A DNA stretch of 18,584 nt, from positions 1 to 18,584 of the forward strand of contig JASFQI010000062.1 of assembly GCA_050115555.1 (NCBI GenBank), in the 5' to 3' direction. A program made the position numbers and the translations under genes. The notes beneath the pieces are model-generated. The model made no database searches and was not told the origin of the DNA. It saw only the letters and a program-made list of their open reading frames with translations. Source of the stretch: JASFQI01 sp050115555 (GTDB lineage Bacteria > Desulfobacterota > DSM-4660 > Desulfatiglandales > HGW-15). This document shows, piece by piece, positions 13,058 through 18,584 of the stretch. The number at the start of each line of letters is the position of its first letter. The stretch's first letter is position 1.

Positions 13058-14332
13058 CTATTTGACCGCCTTCAACCCTTCCGGCAGACGGATTTTGCCT
13101 TCGGCCACGGTCTCGGGGTACACCACCACGCGCTTGCCGTCCTGCCACTGGAACATGCACCCCAGGGCCGTCTCTGCAGGGTCTTCCCCGTAGACCACCT
13201 GGTGGCCGTCATTGAACCGAATCCGGCCCATGGCGCCATTGCGGTCCGTCTTCTCGAGCTCCGCCACCACGGCATCGCCGTCCACGGACCCGGCGCGCTC
13301 AATGGCCTCCTTGAGCACGTAGACCATCTCATAGGCCGGGGCCGGGGAGTGGCCCGCCTCGAGGGGCTTTCCGTACCGTTCCTTGTACTTGTTCCAGAAC
13401 TCCACCGACTTGGGAACCTTGGGTACGGGCATGTTTCCGACCTCGAAGATGCAGTTCATGGCACCGTCGATCTTCTTGTCAAAGAGCTCCCAGGAACCGG
13501 GACCGGCCAGCGGAGAGATGAACCCGGCCATCACGGCGGGAATCTGCATGGCCTTCCACTGCTTCACCAGGATGCCGCTCTGGGGCATGTCGAAGATGGG
13601 GAGAATCACCTGGGCCCCGCCGGCGCGGGCCTTCATCAGGGACGCTGAAAAGTCGGAGGCCCCGGTCGGGTAAGCCTGCCTTCCCACGATCTCCCATCCG
13701 GCTTTCTCAAAAAATTTCTTGATCATGATGTCGCCGGTGGCTCTCGCCCAGGCCACATCCTGGTTCAGGATGAACACCTTGTTGAACCCGAACTGCTTGT
13801 TCAGGTATCCCATCGTCCCGGCGAGGTATTTTACAAGAAACACCGCGTTCAGGCAGGTCCGGAAGGTGTACTTGTACTTGTCGTAGTCCCCCTTGACCTT
13901 GGCCTCCATGCCCGGAGACATGGCCGTTCCCAGAATCATCGGCTTCTTGTACTGGCCCACGACGTCCATGCAGGCAATGGCGCACTCGGAGCGGAAGGAC
14001 CCGAACACGACAAAGTCCGCCTTGTCCTCCAGGATGACCTTCTTGTGGGCCCGAATCACATCGGCCACAGGCACGCCGGGCTCGGCCCCGCGTGCATCGA
14101 TCGCAACGACCTTGAACGGGCGTTTCACTCCTCCCACATCCACGCCGCCGGCTTTGTTGATTTCATCCACCGCCATGTTGACACAGAAAAGCCCTTCTTT
14201 CCCCTCTAGAAATCCAAGGGAGGTGGGCACACCGAGAATGATGGGCTCTTCAGCCTGGACAGGGTTGGCAGGGACTCCCCAAACAACCATCAGGGAGAGC
14301 ACAAGGATCGAAACAGACAGGATGCGCTTCAT
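13058..14332 (-). CDS. Periplasmic substrate-binding protein of liv-type transporter (copy 1)
   Basis: A 424-aa LivJ/K-like binding protein (peripheral binding fold type I) when started at 14332. A near-perfect AAGGAGG stands 6 bases upstream; an adjacent ATG at 14335 is the only close rival. The Sec signal peptide (MKRILSVSILVLSLMVVWG ... VQA) suggests a soluble periplasmic protein. The mature part starts EEPIILGVPTSLGFLEGKEG, a family-typical first strand and ligand loop. NQDVAWAR, YPTGASDF, GFISPLAGPGSW and AGHSPAPAYEMVYVL follow. It is clearly paralogous along its whole length to the protein at 14759-16033. The ligand is unknown; because an acyl-CoA ligase ends the operon, an organic or aromatic acid is more likely than leucine. 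Confidence 0.9.
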   Translation of the reverse strand: MKRILSVSILVLSLMVVWGVPANPVQAEEPIILGVPTSLGFLEGKEGLFCVNMAVDEINKAGGVDVGGVKRPFKVVAIDARGAEPGVPVADVIRAHKKVILEDKADFVVFGSFRSECAIACMDVVGQYKKPMILGTAMSPGMEAKVKGDYDKYKYTFRTCLNAVFLVKYLAGTMGYLNKQFGFNKVFILNQDVAWARATGDIMIKKFFEKAGWEIVGRQAYPTGASDFSASLMKARAGGAQVILPIFDMPQSGILVKQWKAMQIPAVMAGFISPLAGPGSWELFDKKIDGAMNCIFEVGNMPVPKVPKSVEFWNKYKERYGKPLEAGHSPAPAYEMVYVLKEAIERAGSVDGDAVVAELEKTDRNGAMGRIRFNDGHQVVYGEDPAETALGCMFQWQDGKRVVVYPETVAEGKIRLPEGLKAVK

Positions 14333-14502
14333 CATGTTCCTCCTTCTTTGGTGAGCCGCCCCACCCTGGGGACCGCCCGGCAAGAGATTGGGGGTTGAAC
14401 GCGTCCCTACGTTCTGCAAAGGGCATGCCGGTAAAGCGGCCCAAAACAAATCCATAATATCCATAGGTTAGCAAAACGCTGGTTCGCGTCCAGACAACAA
14501 AC

Positions 14503-14519
14503 TGTTTCTTTTCGAAACA
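14503..14519. promoter_or_regulatory. 17-bp palindrome, candidate operator
   Basis: TGTTTC-TTTTC-GAAACA is a perfect 6+6 dyad with a 5-base spacer, the size expected for a dimeric repressor or activator site. It lies about 170 bases upstream of the copy-1 binding-protein start. No regulator gene of that type is visible in the window, and the only regulators seen are the two-component pair. Confidence 0.35.
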
Positions 14520-14674
14520 CTGAAATCCGGTCATTTTTTGCCGTGCAGCCAAGAAGGGTATGCATCATGGCTTGCGGGCGAAAGCCTTGTGTTACCAAAA
14601 GTTACATTCTTCAAGAGAAGTCTTCACCTATCCACACATAGGCCATTGAACAGGCTTCACTCGCCCATTCCTCA

Positions 14675-14690
14675 TCCCGCCAGAGCGGGA
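14675..14690 (-). terminator. Short GC-rich hairpin after binding-protein copy 2
   Basis: TCCCGC-CAGA-GCGGGA forms a 6-bp perfect stem 69 bases past the stop codon of the copy-2 gene. No T-run follows on the minus strand, so termination is doubtful. It may instead protect the 3' end of a binding-protein mRNA or damp read-through into the rest of the operon. Confidence 0.3.
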
Positions 14691-14758
14691 ACGCGGGGAA
14701 ATTCAACATCCCTGCGTTTCCGCTTTCTCTAAGTAAGGAATGCGTGCTCAAGACCGTT

Positions 14759-16033
14759 TCACTGCGTGGGGCCGGGCCCGGGAAGCGCAATTTCTCCCTC
14801 GGCAATGGACGGGGGGTACACGACGCGGCGTCCGCCCTCCCCGGTCCACTGGATGACGCAGGCCAGGGCCTCCTCATAGGGATCCTCCCCGAAGATCACC
14901 TGGTGGCCCCGGTGAAACCGAATGCGGCCCATGGCCCCCTGCCGGTCGGTCTTCTCCAGCTCTTGAATCACGGCGTCCGAATCCAGGGTTCCGGCCCGCT
15001 CCATGGCCTCGGCCAGGACGTAAACCGACTCGTACGCAGGCGCGGGTCCATGCCCCGCCTCGACGGCCTTGCCGTATCGCTTTTGATAGGCCTCGTAGAA
15101 CTTCTCAGCCGGCGCATAGGCCCCGGAGGGAACGTTTCCCAGCTCAAAGACCACGTTGAGCGCACCCTCGATGCCGCCTTGAAAGGCCTTCCACGCCCCT
15201 GGACCTGTAAGGGGTGAGATAAAACCGCAGAGTAGGGCCTGGCGGCCCATTTGATTCCACTGCCGGACCAGGACCGCGCTCTCCGGCATGTCGAATACAG
15301 GGAAGATCACATCCGCACCGAGTCTGCGTGCTTCCTCGAGGCTCTCGGCGAAATCCGCTGCCCCCGTGGGATAGATTTCCATTCCCAGGACCTCCCATCC
15401 CGCCTTTTCAAAGTAGATCTTGAGCATGAGGGAGACTGTAGTCCGCGCCCAGGCCACATCCTGGTTCAGAATGTAGACCCGGCCGACCCCGAACCGTTCA
15501 CGAAGGAACTTCATGGTCTGAATGAGATACTCGACCAGGTATCGCGAGTTCAGGCAGAGGCGGAACACAGGACGGTATTTTTCGGACTGAAGGATCTTGG
15601 CTTCCGATGCCGGGGACATGGCAATGGTCCCGAGGAGCGGGGTGCCATGACGGGCGATCAGATCCATTCCGGCCAGAAGGGCTTCGGAGCGGAAGAACCC
15701 CACCACGATGGCATCAACGCGCTCCATGATCAGGAACCGCTCCAGCCTTCCAAGAATCTCTTCCATGGGCGTGGACATGGAGGCGTCCTCGAGATCCACC
15801 GCAGCGACGCGAATGGGAAACCGGCGGTCTCCCACGCGAATCCCCCCGTCCCGATTGATCTCCTCGGCGGCCAGTCGAACCGCCAGGTGGCTGTCCCGCC
15901 CTTCCAAGGTGCCCAGGGAGGTAGCCACGCCCAGGACGACCTCTTCGCGGCAGAAGGCGCTTTTCGAGGAGAGCGCCCACAAGAGCGCTGGGAGGATCAG
16001 GGCCAGAATGGCGATTCGAAAAAGACGACTCAT
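14759..16033 (-). CDS. Periplasmic substrate-binding protein of liv-type transporter (copy 2)
   Basis: A 424-aa paralogue of the binding protein at 13058-14332, with the same length and shared blocks (NQDVAWAR, YPTGA-DF, GFISPL-GPG-W, AGH-PAPAYE, ELEKTDR-GAMGRIRF). The start at 16033 (MSRLFRIAIL) is chosen because AAAGGGA lies about 5 bases upstream; the open frame extends 12 codons further without a better site. The signal peptide is clear (RIAILALILPALLWALSSKSAFC), although the residues before the cysteine do not make a lipobox. Being the gene nearest the divergent histidine kinase, it may serve as the kinase's periplasmic ligand partner or widen the transporter's substrate range. It lies upstream of copy 1, probably in a linked transcription unit. 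Confidence 0.88.
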   Translation of the reverse strand: MSRLFRIAILALILPALLWALSSKSAFCREEVVLGVATSLGTLEGRDSHLAVRLAAEEINRDGGIRVGDRRFPIRVAAVDLEDASMSTPMEEILGRLERFLIMERVDAIVVGFFRSEALLAGMDLIARHGTPLLGTIAMSPASEAKILQSEKYRPVFRLCLNSRYLVEYLIQTMKFLRERFGVGRVYILNQDVAWARTTVSLMLKIYFEKAGWEVLGMEIYPTGAADFAESLEEARRLGADVIFPVFDMPESAVLVRQWNQMGRQALLCGFISPLTGPGAWKAFQGGIEGALNVVFELGNVPSGAYAPAEKFYEAYQKRYGKAVEAGHGPAPAYESVYVLAEAMERAGTLDSDAVIQELEKTDRQGAMGRIRFHRGHQVIFGEDPYEEALACVIQWTGEGGRRVVYPPSIAEGEIALPGPGPTQ

Positions 16034-16083
16034 GGGCATCCCTTTGTGGCAAGGACAATGCGGACGCACGGGGTTGATTTCTT

Positions 16084-16107
16084 CGATCCCGATCCCGATT
16101 TCGATTT
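16084..16107. repeat. Four tandem hexamers CGATYY
   Basis: Four consecutive six-base units (CGATCC, CGATCC, CGATTT, CGATTT) lie in the leader between the copy-2 binding-protein gene and its candidate promoter. A GGATGATCC palindromic stretch follows. They could be a slippage-prone tract or a set of in-phase half-sites for a regulator. Confidence 0.5.
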
Positions 16108-16149
16108 GGATGATCCCAACAGGGCCGCGGGCTCCGCTATGCGCGTATG

Positions 16150-16178
16150 TTTATACCACACATGGGGCCAAAGCCCAA
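16150..16178 (-). promoter_or_regulatory. Candidate promoter for the binding-protein/liv operon
   Basis: On the minus strand, TTGGGC (16173-16178) and TATAAA (16150-16155) are separated by exactly 17 bases. The -10 is strong and the -35 is moderate, as is common for regulated promoters. The transcript would have a leader of about 110 bases containing the hexamer repeats. Confidence 0.45.
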
Positions 16179-16203
16179 ACCGGGGAGCGCCCGGGGGTAA
16201 CGG

Positions 16204-16232
16204 TTGACACCCCCCGGGCCATGTCCTACTCT
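16204..16232 (+). promoter_or_regulatory. Candidate promoter for the histidine kinase gene
   Basis: A perfect TTGACA (16204-16209) is followed by 17 bases and TACTCT (16227-16232). Transcription would begin about 16239, some 22 bases before the start codon. It stands back to back with the minus-strand promoter candidate, 25 bases away. Confidence 0.5.
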
Positions 16233-16260
16233 TCATACACGAAAAACCGGGCCGGGGACC

Positions 16261-18167
<1,907 letters not shown>

Positions 18168-18171
<4 letters not shown>

Positions 18172-18260
18172 GTGTCGCCATCAAACCCCGCCCCTTCTCC
18201 ATGGGGGTTGAGGATACGCGAGAAAAGCCGTTGAACGCGGGCTCGGGAGGGGACGTGTGA
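18168..18260 (+). CDS. Possible 30-aa coupling ORF between kinase and regulator
   Basis: This 30-codon frame (MSVAIKPRPFSMGVED...) begins with an ATG overlapping the kinase stop (ATGA) and ends with a TGA overlapping the regulator's GTG start (GTGA). The product has no recognisable fold. The double 4-base overlap is what coupled translation looks like and may only carry ribosomes to the regulator start. It has a weak ribosome-binding site, so it could be a chance frame. Confidence 0.3.
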
Positions 18261-18584
18261 GTGCGAATACCATTCTTCTCGTGGACGATCAAAAGAACAC
18301 CCTGAAGGTGCTCTCGGCCATCCTCAAGGACGAGGGATACGAGGTGGTCCCGGCCGCCGGGGGGTCCGAGGCATTGAACACGTTCAAGCATCGGGAGGAC
18401 GTGGATCTCGTGCTCTCGGACCTCAAGATGCCCTCCATGGACGGCATCGAGCTTTACCGCCGCATGGGGGAGATCCGCGAACCGCCCCCGTTCATCATCA
18501 TGACGGCCTACGGCACAGTGAAATCAGCGGTCCAGGCCATGCGGGACGGGGTCTCGAACTACCTTATCAAGCCCCCGTCCCGCA
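18257..18584 (+). CDS. Response regulator receiver domain (cut by window end)
   Basis: The first 109 aa are visible, starting at GTG with GGGAGG at good distance (18245-18250). The receiver motifs are complete: acidic pair D10-D11 (LLVDDQ), phospho-acceptor D55 (LVLSDLKMP), T83 (IIMTAYG) and K105 (NYLIKP). The AYGTVKSAVQAMRDGVSNYLIKP stretch is typical of the NtrC family, whose members carry an AAA+ domain that activates sigma-54 promoters, but that part lies beyond the window. It is the partner of the kinase just upstream, separated by 85 bases. The sequence after codon 106 may also indicate the linker, but too little is present to judge. Confidence 0.9.
   Translation, partial: MSANTILLVDDQKNTLKVLSAILKDEGYEVVPAAGGSEALNTFKHREDVDLVLSDLKMPSMDGIELYRRMGEIREPPPFIIMTAYGTVKSAVQAMRDGVSNYLIKPPSR

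Larger units (their letters stand above)
14333..14758. other. Intergenic region between the two binding-protein genes
   Basis: This 426-base gap contains no convincing gene. It holds a hairpin (14675-14690) just downstream of the copy-2 gene and a 17-bp palindrome (14503-14519) upstream of copy 1. The gap is long enough for a separate promoter for copy 1 and the rest of the operon, but I found no well-spaced -35/-10 pair. Confidence 0.5.

Noticed and set aside
12188..13648. 486-codon open frame antisense to livH and a binding-protein gene
   Set aside because: Its His/Gly/Asp-rich composition is typical of antisense shadow frames and it crosses two real genes.

Overview
The window looks like chromosome from an anaerobic, acid- and aromatic-degrading bacterium, most likely a deltaproteobacterium (Desulfobacterota: sulfate reducer or syntroph). 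This rests on the mix of CoA-thioester enzymes (acyl-CoA ligase, thiolase-fold/DUF35 pair, MaoC hydratase), a branched-chain-type ABC importer with duplicated binding proteins, dispersed palindromic repeats of a style I associate with that phylum, and a candidate selenoprotein. No rRNA or tRNA fixes the taxonomy. The left half (about 1-7850) is less GC-rich, loosely packed and mosaic. The right half (7865 to the end) is GC-rich, tightly packed and operonic.

Left half. Positions 1-324 hold a long inverted repeat and a strong hairpin but no convincing gene. A two-helix membrane protein (325-627) is followed after one base by a secreted serpin (629-1840). Next is a membrane-protein gene (1903-2774) broken by a 101-bp MITE-like element with a target-site duplication. 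A racemase-family gene (2692-3393) follows, then a second, inverted copy of the same element (3403-3503). Immediately downstream lies a thiolase-fold gene (3536-4705) with a single in-frame TGA at codon 89, where the thiolase nucleophilic cysteine is expected. A SECIS-like hairpin follows the TGA. Read through, the protein is 389 aa, full length for the family, so I propose a selenoprotein. Its partner DUF35 protein (4709-5119) is in the same operon and a MaoC-type hydratase (5386-5871) follows. The trio resembles the hydratase/DUF35/retro-aldolase sets that remove side chains from CoA thioesters. Then come a small Tat-type lipoprotein with a zinc ribbon, two convergent cupins, and a 71-aa four-cysteine protein with its own promoter and a strong bidirectional terminator.

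Right half. On the minus strand a transport and activation operon runs from 16033 to 7865: two paralogous periplasmic binding proteins (both 424 aa), livH, livM, livG, livF and an AMP-forming acyl-CoA ligase. Hairpins and a palindrome sit in the gaps around the binding-protein genes. Divergently, from 16261, a membrane sensor histidine kinase and a response regulator (cut by the window end) read away from back-to-back promoter candidates. The likely logic is that the kinase senses an extracellular acid or a related compound, the importer takes it up, the ligase makes the CoA ester, and enzymes such as the left-half trio degrade it. The link between the two halves is inference.
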